Shown: positions 34,101 through 41,962 of the stretch, piece by piece | How the letters are laid out: every line of letters starts with the position of its first letter | Position numbering within the stretch: position 1 is the stretch's first letter | DNA from: an uncultured Chitinophagales bacterium | Lineage (GTDB): Bacteria; Bacteroidota; Bacteroidia; Chitinophagales; UBA2359 | Assembly: GCA_937927195.1 (NCBI GenBank) | Contig: CALBCY010000324.1 | Coordinates: forward strand, 1 to 47,923 | Direction: 5' to 3' | DNA length: 47,923 bases | Made by a program: the position numbers and the translations under genes | Notes under the pieces: model-generated | The model's input: the letters and a program-made list of their open reading frames with translations, nothing else | Databases searched by the model: none | Told to the model about the DNA's origin: nothing

Positions 34101-37100
34101 ACCGATAAAAACATTGAAACTTGCTCCAGGTGGATTGTTTGTTTCTAGCTCAAATTCAAATTCGACCATTCCGTTGGAACAGGCGAAGAGTTCTGAATAG
34201 GATAAAAACATTTCACATTCAGGGACGAAAAAGCAATCACTTGTCGATGCTGTAATATCAGCAGTGCATGTGCTGTGAAACTGGTCCACGAAGACTATTT
34301 CATGAGCAGCTCCATCTCCAATAATTGACAAGTCAATCTCTGTTGCACCGTTTGTATTGTATGGATTATTGACACTGAATGATTCGCCATCAATTAGAAT
34401 TTCAAATCCCATATCACTTGGGTTTTGCGATTGGAGGTTAAGCGTGAAATTTATTTCATTGTTCTCATCACAATCACTGCTGGCTAAAAGTGTAACAGAC
34501 AAATCGCATTGGCAATCTGGAAGGCTGATAGCGGTTGCGACTGAACAAGATGGATCAGATGAATCTATGCATTGAATATTCGAATTCTGGCCAGACGCTA
34601 AAAATTCGACAAGGAAATCGGTTGAGCCTGATTGGTCGAAGTTGATTGAGTTTTGAATTTCACCGTCTACCAAAACATTGAAAGTCTGTCCAGTTGTGTT
34701 CGAATGTTCGAGGTTGAAAATGTATGTCACGAATCCATTAAGGCAGTCTCCACTCGATGCTTCAATCAAGGTCATTTCACATGGAGGTATGAAAAAACAA
34801 TCCTCAGTCGGAACCTGTATCAAATCATTGCAATTGTTATCGGACAGATCAAAGATTTCTATTGTTTGAACATTCCCGTTACCCAAGAGATTGACTACAA
34901 TTTCTGTAATGCCAGATTGATCATAAAATCCAGTTTCTGCAGCTTGTCCATTTACAAAAATTTCATAACCATTGCCGCTTCCATTTGTTGATTCTATTTC
35001 TAGGGTAAAAATTATTTCATTCATTTCATTACAAACACTTGTTTCAAGGAGATTTAAAGAAATATCGCATTGACAATCGGGCAATGAAATTAGCTGACTT
35101 GTTTGACAGGCAGGATTTAATTCATCCTGCATTTCTATAAGATTGGTGTTGGAATTTCCCTCAAGACTGATTGTAAACACATTGGTTCCTGAAGGATCAT
35201 AAGCCAAGGATTCTAAAAAGTCTCCATTTGAGCTTAGGATAAAATTGGTTCCAAGCGGATTGAGCGTTTCCAGCGTTATTTCATATTCAACAAAGCCGTT
35301 GTTGCATGCTGTCGTTTGGATGAAACTTGAAGACATTTCACAATTGGGAACAAAAAAGCAATCCAGGGTTTGAACATTCAGACTTGCCTGACAAGCGTTG
35401 TCTGTGGCATCAAAAAATAATATTTCATGTGAATCACCATCACCGATTACAAGCAATTCGATTAAGGTTTCACCACTTGAATTGTAAAGATTGTTTGAAC
35501 TGTAGGACGCGCCATCAATTTGAATATCAAATCCGGCCGCCCCACCATTGATTGAAGATAGACTGAATAAAAAAGAAATTTCGTTGTCGTTGTTGCAATC
35601 AGAACTCTGGATCAGATCTATTTCAAGACTGCAAGAGCAATCTGGCAAATTAAAATCGGAAACACTTTGACAGGCTGGATTGGCGATGTCATTTATTTGT
35701 AAATTGTGTGTTTCATTGTCTGCCTCCAAAGAAATACTTGCAATTGTACTGCCGTCCGATTCATAGTTAAAAATCCAATTCGCATTCGTTTGTCCATCCA
35801 CAAAAACCTGGAAACCTTGATTGCCTCCATTTTGATCGTTTAATTCAAAAGTCAAATCAACCATTCCATCATCACAGTTGCTTATGGAAACAATATTGGA
35901 TGAAATTTCACAGAAACAAACTGGAGCATTAAATGAAATTTCATCAGTACAATTGGGATCGAGCAAGTCCTGAATATTCAAGATGTGATTTAGGCCATCT
36001 GCAGGAATGGTGAAATTTATGAATTGTTCGTCATAGCCAAAAGGACTTCCAGCCAATTCTGTACCGTCGAGCATTGCAGTGAAATTTTCAGCATTTGGAT
36101 TTGAAACATTGTATGAGAGCGAATAAGATTGCATTTCATTTTCACAATTTCCAATAGGAATCAAGTTTTCGATTGTCAATGCACAAGAGCAATCCAATGT
36201 TTGCAAATCGAAAGCGTCTGAGCAATTCGCATTTTCAGAATCGAAGACTTCAATGGTTATAACATTTCCATTGGCTAAGAGTTCTAAATTAACAGTGGTA
36301 GAATTCCCTGCAACATAATTAAAACTTGCGATTGATTCCTCCTCCACGAAAACTTGAAATGATTCGGAAGACGGGTTTTGGTGCAATAAAGTGATTGCAT
36401 ATTCAACCGTTCCGTTCCCAAGACAATTGCTTATTTGCTGAACTGATCCTATTTCAATACCGCAGGTACAATCGTTTGTTGTGATTTCGATTTCATCGAA
36501 ACAGCTGGAGTTAATTTCATCTTGAATCACAACAATGTGATTTTGGCCATCGGCTGGAATAGAAACATCATAAACGGTGTATCCAGAAAAATTATAAGGG
36601 ATAGAATTATCATTGATTAGAACTCCATCTAATAAAACACTAAAACCTTGTGCACTTCCGTTGACATCATTTATACCAAATTGGTACAAAGACATTTCAT
36701 TTTCTGCGCAGTCATTTAAGAGAAAAAACTCACTTGAGATTGAGCAAGGATTGTCGCAAGAAGGAAGCGGAACCATTGGGCCAAAGCCAGAACATGTATT
36801 GGGAACAATGCTGTGTTCCACAACGATTTCTCCGCAACTTAGCGCATGCTCGTCGATGTTTCGCTTGTCCTCTGCAAAGTCGATTGCCGGATACATGAGT
36901 CCATCGAGATTGAGAACATGACCTAAACCATGAGCATGGCCGAATTCGTGAACGGCAATGGATTCAAAATCCTTGAAGCCATCCTGTGTTGGTCCAGGTC
37001 CAAAATTCCAAGAAAAAGCGTTGGTAAAGATCACATCAATTTCTTCGATATAAGCTTCTGAACTATTGGGGCAATAAGTAAACCAATGAGTGGTCTGAGC

Positions 37101-38192
37101 CAGCACTCCTGTTGGCAAATTGCATTCGTCGTCAAAGGCGATGAGATTGAAAGAATCGTTTCCAGCACAAGCATTTGAACTTACCGATCCGCTCAACAAA
37201 AAGGAGGAACCGATGGAGCATTGCCAACGTTCCAGAGATCGTTCTGTAGCAATGATCGCTTGATTGTTTGTGGTAAAATTGTCGCTGTAGCTGAAAGTAT
37301 AGCCACCAAAACCATTGTCGTCTATTAGGTCAACTTCGTTTAGGTTGATGACAAATTTATTGAAATTTATTGTTAGCGGTGATTCTGACTCCCCCATTTC
37401 ACCATCCGCATTTATGACTCTTATGTTCCCTGAGGCAGCACCTGGATGGCCGCTGAGTAAATCGCGGCCGGGTATGATTGCTTCGATTTGAGTATCGGAC
37501 CAAGAGACGATGTGGTTAGGTGGAATGTCAACATAATTGATTACTATTCCAAAATAGTCTGGATTTCTAAATTGGACAGTTGATAGCCCCGAGGCTGTTG
37601 GACCAAAGCCTGTTCCTGTAATGGTGATGCTTTCAAAAACGCCAGCATTGATGTTGTTTGGGCTAAAATTAGTTATTTCAGGAGGAACCTGAAGGACGGA
37701 TTTCAAACTGTTTAATGGTTTGTATAGCTTTGAATCGACATGAAGTGATTCTGCCAAATTTTGGCTTAGTTGAGCATAAGGCAAAAAGCTATTGCTTGCC
37801 TGAGCGGCCTTGAGCAGAGGTATTTCTCCTTGGTCAAAATTAAGTAATTGTTCAGAACAGCTTTCAGCAAAGAAAATGCCTTTCATACCGACTTGCCCAT
37901 GAAAAGCGGGGTAAACCATTTCACCAATTCCATTTAATTCGCCTCCAAGGCTAAGCAGCCAAATTGCATTTGAAGAATTGTAAGGTTTGTCTAATTCAAT
38001 AAAAGCTATGGTAAACAGATGGCTCTGTTCAGTATTCCAAAACACCTCTTTACTTTTGAGCTCTCCAAATAGAATGGTTTCTGCTTGGAAAATTTCATCT
38101 TCTTGATTGAAAGAAGTAGAATAACATTGAGAAGATAAAATCTGGTAGACCAGAAATAAAAAAGGCAAGAAAAATTTTAGCTTTTCCGCCAT
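31116..38192 (-). CDS. Giant secreted metzincin-like protein with TIG domain, 19 Cys-rich repeats and T9SS type A sorting domain
   Basis: A 2358-residue protein. The start at 38192 gives a signal peptide (FLPFLFLVYQILSSQC); an earlier start at 38237 adds 15 unlikely residues. A conserved N-terminal domain is followed by an IPT/TIG domain at about 169-272 (ITITGTGFGPTASG). A matrixin-like protease domain then carries HEFGHAHGLGH at 415-425 and a Met-turn LDGLMYP, giving the full HExxHxxGxxH zinc site. Nineteen repeats of about 94 residues cover about 478-2265; a typical unit starts C-(E/D)-(M/L) and has four Cys and a core like GFEILIDG. The type A sorting domain begins at about 2268 with SIKFYPNPVY. 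The protein is probably exported by the type IX system and surface-bound, with the repeats acting as a stalk or adhesin array and the protease at the N-terminus. Confidence 0.9.
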   Translation of the reverse strand: MAEKLKFFLPFLFLVYQILSSQCYSTSFNQEDEIFQAETILFGELKSKEVFWNTEQSHLFTIAFIELDKPYNSSNAIWLLSLGGELNGIGEMVYPAFHGQVGMKGIFFAESCSEQLLNFDQGEIPLLKAAQASNSFLPYAQLSQNLAESLHVDSKLYKPLNSLKSVLQVPPEITNFSPNNINAGVFESITITGTGFGPTASGLSTVQFRNPDYFGIVINYVDIPPNHIVSWSDTQIEAIIPGRDLLSGHPGAASGNIRVINADGEMGESESPLTINFNKFVINLNEVDLIDDNGFGGYTFSYSDNFTTNNQAIIATERSLERWQCSIGSSFLLSGSVSSNACAGNDSFNLIAFDDECNLPTGVLAQTTHWFTYCPNSSEAYIEEIDVIFTNAFSWNFGPGPTQDGFKDFESIAVHEFGHAHGLGHVLNLDGLMYPAIDFAEDKRNIDEHALSCGEIVVEHSIVPNTCSGFGPMVPLPSCDNPCSISSEFFLLNDCAENEMSLYQFGINDVNGSAQGFSVLLDGVLINDNSIPYNFSGYTVYDVSIPADGQNHIVVIQDEINSSCFDEIEITTNDCTCGIEIGSVQQISNCLGNGTVEYAITLLHQNPSSESFQVFVEEESIASFNYVAGNSTTVNLELLANGNVITIEVFDSENANCSDAFDLQTLDCSCALTIENLIPIGNCENEMQSYSLSYNVSNPNAENFTAMLDGTELAGSPFGYDEQFINFTIPADGLNHILNIQDLLDPNCTDEISFNAPVCFCEISSNIVSISNCDDGMVDLTFELNDQNGGNQGFQVFVDGQTNANWIFNYESDGSTIASISLEADNETHNLQINDIANPACQSVSDFNLPDCSCSLEIDLIQSSDCNNDNEISFLFSLSSINGGAAGFDIQIDGASYSSNNLYNSSGETLIELLVIGDGDSHEILFFDATDNACQASLNVQTLDCFFVPNCEMSSSFIQTTACNNGFVEYEITLETLNPLGTNFILSSNGDFLESLAYDPSGTNVFTISLEGNSNTNLIEMQDELNPACQTSQLISLPDCQCDISLNLLETSVCNEMNEIIFTLEIESTNGSGNGYEIFVNGQAAETGFYDQSGITEIVVNLLGNGNVQTIEIFDLSDNNCNDLIQVPTEDCFFIPPCEMTLIEASSGDCLNGFVTYIFNLEHSNTTGQTFNVLVDGEIQNSINFDQSGSTDFLVEFLASGQNSNIQCIDSSDPSCSVATAISLPDCQCDLSVTLLASSDCDENNEINFTLNLQSQNPSDMGFEILIDGESFSVNNPYNTNGATEIDLSIIGDGAAHEIVFVDQFHSTCTADITASTSDCFFVPECEMFLSYSELFACSNGMVEFEFELETNNPPGASFNVFIGGMPIENFSYDPSGTTSFPLSIVGDGSNVLIEIQDESNPACQTSQLIPLPDCQCNLSLNLIETGICSEMNEINFTLEIESTNGSTNGYEIFVNGQTIETGFYDQSGFTETSVNLIGNGNFQTIEVFDLSDNNCSDLIQVPTEDCFFMPPCEMLLSGTVFACNNGEVALDFFLDHSNQVGEGFNVLFDGAVQGYFEYNQTGTSSFAFQVNGNGQNILVECIDDSDPTCFASTFLALPDCQCDLALSFLESSDCDENNEIVFTLNLQSLNGSSDGFDILVDELTYSSNNLYNSNGENLLEISIVGDGNIHEISFVDQIFDDCFTSISVPTSDCLTTLDCEMDLSINLLEACNENQQSTFEATLISSNTAGNSFLFFVEETLVDQIVYDPSGTTVFQFEFQGDNGNYVAEVVDQVNSDCSDFTIIQTADCQCSMDLAFNGISDCNGENLQIASFSLSSLNFGSSGYHLFLNNIQDENGPFVYSSDGMELLNLEIIGNGIVQEVLIQDVDNPDCLATVSFATEICIAPCEMEISLTQLSDCQNGMINYAAQIINPNPIGASFNLHVDGTAVSDSPFLYDLDNPNIVNLELEGDGLIHVISAIDSEDENCFAQSSLELPECMDVLPCEISLSAFQSSNCDELNRMEYTLQVEANNLVGQTFDVVLDGDTILESIQFEPGLNFIQIDLAANTGDHFIQVINLLVPDCFAEWAIDDAYCSSEDCALSLAIAQSEICNEFGEYQYNLVVSNAGSENVFTVRFNGMIISENVNIAENGQRQFVIIVPGNGQSNNVRLDQANNIDCIQSQDFTTPICETMGEDCFIEILDFNLEDCQNGTVKLHLLINGNNANGQGFDLFIDGLKYNNNPYIYNSTGRIQIEADLSCSSEMFDIQIVDEQNEFCSDSLQVENTPVENQSIKFYPNPVYTISERINILGIDASDYNTEMEFSIFDSQGNLVFVGLINGQPKIEIDNEFNFTSGLYLVHLQGLDRCYSHKVVFVNDN
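32850..36480 (-). repeat. Higher-order 1.12 kb repeat inside the giant gene
   Basis: Within the 19 domain repeats, every fourth unit is most similar, so blocks of four domains have duplicated. At DNA level GTTATCGGACAGATCAAAGA occurs at 33711 and 34836 (1125 apart). A block containing TTAGCTGACTTGTTTG occurs near 33946 and 35071 (1125 apart). CAATCACTGCT at 33349 and 34471 is 1122 apart, and its counterpart near 35596 is 1125 further on. All distances are in frame (374-375 codons). Confidence 0.8.
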
Positions 38193-38241
38193 GAATTTGT
38201 ATATGTTTATAAAGAAGTTGGTTGTTTGTAAACCCAAAAGT

Positions 38242-38279
38242 AAAAAAAAACAAGAGCAGGCCCAATTACCTGCCCTTGC
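38242..38279 (-). terminator. Terminator between second sigma cassette and the giant gene
   Basis: On the minus strand CAAGGGCAGG pairs with CCTGCTCTTG (one mismatch), with an 8-base loop and then nine Ts. This is a strong intrinsic terminator just upstream of the giant gene's start, so that gene is transcribed separately. Confidence 0.8.
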
Positions 38280-38311
38280 ATATTAAATACCCAATTATAC
38301 TCGCTAGTAAA

Positions 38312-38338
38312 AACTAAAGTTTTTTCAAAACTTTAGTT
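38312..38338 (-). terminator. Hairpin after acidic lipoprotein 2
   Basis: A perfect 12-base stem, AACTAAAGTTTT with AAAACTTTAGTT, and a 3-base loop, begins 17 bases past the stop codon at 38356. A short T run follows on the minus strand. It may act with the stronger hairpin at 38242-38279. Confidence 0.6.
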
Positions 38339-38355
38339 GAGGTTGCATTTTTTAA

Positions 38356-38784
38356 TCAGCCACCGTCTCCTTCGTCAACGTCGTCCTCCTCTTCTTCGGT
38401 GTCTCCTTCTTCGCCTTCTTCGGTGTCGCCTTCTTCACCTTCTTCGGTGTCGCTTTCCTCGCCATCTTCAGTTCCACCTGTGTCACCTGAATCACCAACT
38501 TCACCCATGTCTTCATTTTGGAAGTCTCCGTCATCATCAAAAGAAACCCTCACACCATTGTCCATTAAAACAAGATATGAACCATCTGATAACAATTCTA
38601 CAGTTACGATACTCAATGAAGCGTAATTTGAAGCCAAGTGGTTGCTGATTGCTTCAGGATACTGATCAACTGTCACACTAAAAGAATTGTTGGCTGATGA
38701 ATCAGGTAAATTCGGATCTGACTTTGAACAGGAAATGGCTCCTATTATGATAAAACAAAGTGAATAGAAAAGTATATTTTTCAT
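38356..38784 (-). CDS. Acidic-tail lipoprotein 2 (PepSY-like)
   Basis: A 142-residue lipoprotein from the start MKNILFYSLCFIIIGAISCS (signal with Cys19). Residues about 30-95 form a domain like its upstream neighbour (QYPEAISNHL, VTVELLSDGSYLVLMDNGVR). This looks like the PepSY-like putative inhibitor domains of Bacteroidota. The C-terminus is a run of EEGEEGDT units encoded by a 24-base tandem repeat. It is almost certainly a tandem duplicate of the 38825-39361 gene, 40 bases away. Longer starts at 38793 or 38862 give no better signal. The tail is extremely acidic, with no obvious enzymatic feature. Confidence 0.8.
   Translation of the reverse strand: MKNILFYSLCFIIIGAISCSKSDPNLPDSSANNSFSVTVDQYPEAISNHLASNYASLSIVTVELLSDGSYLVLMDNGVRVSFDDDGDFQNEDMGEVGDSGDTGGTEDGEESDTEEGEEGDTEEGEEGDTEEEEDDVDEGDGG
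38391..38462. repeat. 24-base tandem repeat encoding EEGEEGDT
   Basis: CTTCTTCGGT starts at 38391, 38415 and 38439, exactly 24 bases (eight codons) apart. On the coding strand the units encode acidic E/D/G/T octapeptides at the C-terminus of acidic lipoprotein 2. Confidence 0.85.
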
Positions 38785-38824
38785 TTTAGGCATTTTTTTG
38801 AGAATTAAAAAGTCTTTCGATTCT

Positions 38825-39361
38825 TTATATAGGACCGTCGTCAGTGGTAGGATCATCCACAACTACAGTATCTCCACTGTCGCCTGAATCACCTGAGTCA
38901 CCTGAATCTCCACTGTCACCAGAATCGCCTTCTTCACCGTCTACTGAATCTTCGCTGTCTCCTGAGTCTCCACTGTCACCAGAATCTCCTTCTTCGCCGT
39001 CAACTGTATCTAGGCTATCTCCAGAGTCTCCTGAGTCTCCTGAATCACCAGAATCTCCTGAATCACCTTCTTCGCCGTCATCTTTAGGCTCATCAACTCT
39101 CAAGAATTCGCCTTGATTGTCATAGCTAACCGTGTATCCTGTGTCTAACAAAACAAGGTACTCGCCGTCGTTTAAAAGTTCTACTCTAACAACAGTTTCA
39201 CTTGGGAAAGCCTCTGTAAGATGTGAATTGATGCTTGCAGGATATTGTCCAACTGACATCGTTAAAGAATTATTCGAAGAAGATCCATTTAATTCTTCCT
39301 TGGTACAACCAACTAAGCCTATCAGTAGGAAAGTGGCTAAAAACATTAATAGATTTTTCAT
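38825..39361 (-). CDS. Acidic SGD-repeat lipoprotein 1 (PepSY-like)
   Basis: A 178-residue lipoprotein with lipobox LVGC (Cys19). A small domain at about 30-90 (SVGQYPASINSHLTEAFPSE, VRVELLNDGEYLVLLDTGYT) resembles PepSY-like domains. The C-terminal half (about 93-165) is three blocks of EEGDSGD... repeats of G-D-S, the first two ending in VDG, then TVVVDDPTTDDG. It is the first of two tandem paralogues and lies 91 bases after the tethered barrel gene of cassette 2. Ser-Asp repeats elsewhere act as extended stalks or bind calcium; either is possible here. Function not recognised. Confidence 0.85.
   Translation of the reverse strand: MKNLLMFLATFLLIGLVGCTKEELNGSSSNNSLTMSVGQYPASINSHLTEAFPSETVVRVELLNDGEYLVLLDTGYTVSYDNQGEFLRVDEPKDDGEEGDSGDSGDSGDSGDSGDSLDTVDGEEGDSGDSGDSGDSEDSVDGEEGDSGDSGDSGDSGDSGDSGDTVVVDDPTTDDGPI
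38872..39075. repeat. 9-base SGD-coding repeats in three blocks
   Basis: The minus strand repeats the codons for G-D-S with synonymous variation, arranged in three blocks that each start with EEGDSGDSGD. The repeat number differs between blocks (5, 3 and 6 or so units). Confidence 0.8.
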
Positions 39362-39452
39362 TTTTTTTATTTATAATTTGTAAGTATTATTTGTTCGTTG
39401 TTCTTCAATTATAATGGTACCAATTCTTGGACAAAGGTTGCATCAATAAATA

Positions 39453-41183
39453 TTAATTACTCGTTTTACTGTAAATAAAGCCTAATCTCAAGGATTGTGC
39501 CTTTTGTTTTACCAAAACTGAGCGATTTTTGTTTTGAGAATCAAATCCACTCAGGTATTGAAACTGTACAAACATTCCCAGGTCTTTCCAAAATTTGTAT
39601 TCAATCCCTGCTCCTACAGAATAAGACCAAAACATTGCGGCCAGGTCATTGGATTGCCCATGGTTTAGGTTTGAAACAACTGAATTTTTAGATTGAATCG
39701 ATTCCTTCAATAAAACATTGCCTTGAAACCCTGCTTCGAGATTAAAAACTAGTCCTTTTATTCCATATTCATATTGTGCATAGATTGGAATTTTAAAGTA
39801 ATCAAGCTGTTGATTTAAGCTTAGATTAAATTCGTATAAGTTGGCTTCAATTGCAGCTTCCTGGTATTGATTGGACTGAAATGAAATTTCATTATTAGAC
39901 AATGAAGAACTCAAATTACTAGAATATTCTCCTTGCGAATAAACAGCCATTAAAGGGTAATTGATTTCTTGGTTTAACCTGAGAAATTCTAATCCCGTTT
40001 TCAGTTCAATGTTTTTGAAAAGTTGATAGCCAATGTTCAATCCAGCGCCCCAAGACAAAGATGGTTTTTCTGTGTTTTCATAAAATTCCATACTTGCTAG
40101 CGACTGTAAATCAGCTGGGTCAGCCAAACTTAATTTTTGTTGAAAAATCAAAGGAGACACAAACGCATAATAATTCCATTTTTTATTAAAAGATTGCAAA
40201 TTAGGAATTTCAAATGCATTGTTAAATTGCCTCCTTTGTACTGATTCCCAATTCTCAGTATTGTTTTCATTGATGGCTAAATTAGAGCGTCTAGATTTTA
40301 TTTTATCGAGCTCCATTTTGCCGCGCTCTATTCCGCCAAATTTATTCTCTAATTGATTTTGTAAATCATCATTTTTATTGTCAAAGGAAAGGTAAGAGCT
40401 TCCCGAAAGAGCCGCTGTTTTTTTTGTTTTTTCGGCCTTTTCAAATGCTGAGTCGATGCTTAAGTCATTTCCATTTTTAACAAATGGCGTATGAATCAAA
40501 CTTTCTATTTCCCTTTCTATTTCCCTTTCTATTTTTTTCGATTCTTTTGAAGGCTGGAAATTAAGGTTTTTGTTGTTTTTTATCTTATTTCTGTTTGCGA
40601 CTGCCTTAGTAGGGTCCATAGAAATGTGGATGTCATCATTTGAAACATTGCTGTTATTCGATTTTTTAAAATCCCCAGCAAAGTTTTTCGTTTCCGTTTT
40701 GACTAATTCAGTGCTCGATGCATTATTGTCTAAGATTGGTTCTGATTGACTTTCTTTTTGGCCTTTAAATATTGAGCTTGATTGGTTTTTTGTGAAATTT
40801 TCCGCTGCGTAATTTCCAGCCTTACGATTAGCGGTCGGTTCTTGCTTCTCTAAAGCTGAAGCGTTTTCAAGAATTTCATTCTTATTAAAATTTTGAGCTA
40901 TTTCAGTATTTGTATTGATTAAAGAATTGTTGGTGTTGAAATCAAGATTGAAAAAATATACAGCGCTCAAAAACAATAAGCAGCTTAGAGATATACCAGA
41001 AAGTATTTTAAAGAAATTCAACTTTTTAGACATTGAATTCAATTCGGCATTTTGTTGTTCGACTAGGAGACCATCTAATCTGCCATCCAATTTTCCCCAA
41101 ACCATTTCTGGAATTTCAGGAGAAAAATCACCGACTGATTCCCTTAAGAAATCATCCATATGTTGATCAAATTTATTTTCCAT
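39453..41183 (-). CDS. Second inner-membrane-tethered beta-barrel, putative anti-sigma partner
   Basis: A 576-residue protein with the same plan as the 1374-3137 product. Residues 1-58 are cytoplasmic-type with GDFSPEIPEMVWGKLDGRLD and no signal peptide. A helix at about 59-78 (ILSGISLSCLLFLSAVYFF) is preceded by KKLNFFK, giving N-in topology. A linker at about 80-330 is rich in N, K, S and E and includes EREIEREIE from a 12-base DNA repeat. The C-terminal 246 residues carry barrel-like strands such as PSLSWGAGLNIGYQLFKNIE and end SLRLGFIYSKTSN. The ATG at 41183 overlaps the sigma stop as TGATG; a GTG one codon earlier is possible. The anti-sigma role is inferred from position and the shared N-terminal motif. 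Confidence 0.8.
   Translation of the reverse strand: MENKFDQHMDDFLRESVGDFSPEIPEMVWGKLDGRLDGLLVEQQNAELNSMSKKLNFFKILSGISLSCLLFLSAVYFFNLDFNTNNSLINTNTEIAQNFNKNEILENASALEKQEPTANRKAGNYAAENFTKNQSSSIFKGQKESQSEPILDNNASSTELVKTETKNFAGDFKKSNNSNVSNDDIHISMDPTKAVANRNKIKNNKNLNFQPSKESKKIEREIEREIESLIHTPFVKNGNDLSIDSAFEKAEKTKKTAALSGSSYLSFDNKNDDLQNQLENKFGGIERGKMELDKIKSRRSNLAINENNTENWESVQRRQFNNAFEIPNLQSFNKKWNYYAFVSPLIFQQKLSLADPADLQSLASMEFYENTEKPSLSWGAGLNIGYQLFKNIELKTGLEFLRLNQEINYPLMAVYSQGEYSSNLSSSLSNNEISFQSNQYQEAAIEANLYEFNLSLNQQLDYFKIPIYAQYEYGIKGLVFNLEAGFQGNVLLKESIQSKNSVVSNLNHGQSNDLAAMFWSYSVGAGIEYKFWKDLGMFVQFQYLSGFDSQNKNRSVLVKQKAQSLRLGFIYSKTSN
40501..40534. repeat. 12-base repeat encoding EREI
   Basis: CTTTCTATTTCC is repeated about 2.8 times in the linker of the second tethered-barrel gene. 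It is in frame and encodes the E-R-E-I units of the linker. Confidence 0.85.
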
Positions 41184-41746
41184 CACCTTGCCTTTTTGAA
41201 TTCATTGTTTTTCTCATTGTTTTTCATTAAGTCTAGCATCATTTTTCTTGCTCTTGAAAGTTGAGATTTCGAAGTCCCAACACTAATATTTAAAGCTTCT
41301 GCTATTTCTTTATGACTGAAAGACTCTATTGCATAAAGATTTAAAACTGTTCTAAAACCAAGCGGTAGCTTTTGCAAAAGAGAAATTACCTCAGCTGCCT
41401 CAAATGTTTGGAATATATTGGATTCTTTACTTTCATCCATATACTCTTCAAAACTTACTAAGGGATACATTTTTTTTCGATGTTTTTGAATGTATCGCAA
41501 TGCAGTATGAATCATTACCATTCGGATCCATCCACCCAATGGTCCTGTTCCTTTAAAAGTGTGCATGTCCTTAAAAACGTTGTAAAAACCCTCTAAAAGA
41601 ATGTCTTCAGCTTCCTCCTTATTTTTCCCATACCTCAAACAGAGACCCATCATAGGGCTTGCAAATATCTGGTAAAGCTCATTTTGAGCTTTTCTGTCTT
41701 TATTCAAACAGGCTTTTACCAGTGTATTTTCCCTTGTTTTATCCAA
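41183..41746 (-). CDS. RNA polymerase ECF-type sigma factor, TTG start
   Basis: A 187-residue ECF sigma factor. Region 2 contains NELYQIFASPMMGLCLRYG, KNKEEAEDILLEGFYNVF and GPLGGWIRMVMIHTALRYIQ. Region 4 contains LPLGFRTVLNLYAIESFSHK and EIAEALNISVGTSKSQLSRA. It is closely similar to the factor at 3134-3670. The product starts at TTG (41746) as MDKTRENTLVKACLN; the next in-frame ATG would delete much of region 2, and I see no upstream in-frame ATG or GTG close by. Four decamer repeats lie 78-117 bases upstream. The stop overlaps the next gene's start. Confidence 0.92.
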   Translation of the reverse strand: MDKTRENTLVKACLNKDRKAQNELYQIFASPMMGLCLRYGKNKEEAEDILLEGFYNVFKDMHTFKGTGPLGGWIRMVMIHTALRYIQKHRKKMYPLVSFEEYMDESKESNIFQTFEAAEVISLLQKLPLGFRTVLNLYAIESFSHKEIAEALNISVGTSKSQLSRARKMMLDLMKNNEKNNEFKKAR

Positions 41747-41823
41747 TTTTGGAATATTTATGTGTCTCTTATTAATAATGGGACGTTTTTTAGTGAAATG
41801 GTTGCATGGAATGACTTTTTAGG

Positions 41824-41863
41824 CAATCATTTACAATCATTATCAATCATTATCAATCATTTA
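41824..41863. promoter_or_regulatory. Four decamer repeats between divergent genes
   Basis: CAATCATTTA, CAATCATTAT, CAATCATTAT and CAATCATTTA start at 41824, 41834, 41844 and 41854. The period of 10 bases is about one helical turn, so a protein could bind all four on one face. They lie between the second sigma factor (minus) and the 41963 gene (plus). Confidence 0.6.
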
Positions 41864-41962
41864 TACTAAATAGGACTCCCTATAATTTGATGAAATCCAA
41901 AATAATTTCATTGTATCCTATCAAAATACTGAATTTGCCTGTTCAATTTGGTAATTTTGGCT

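Noticed and set aside
33556..34869. Two similar plus-strand open frames about 1.1 kb apart in the giant gene
   Set aside because: They look like paralogous small genes, but they are antisense shadows of the repeated four-domain blocks.
38872..39075. CRISPR-like or noncoding repeat
   Set aside because: The repeat is in frame with synonymous changes and encodes a protein tail, so it is a coding tandem repeat.
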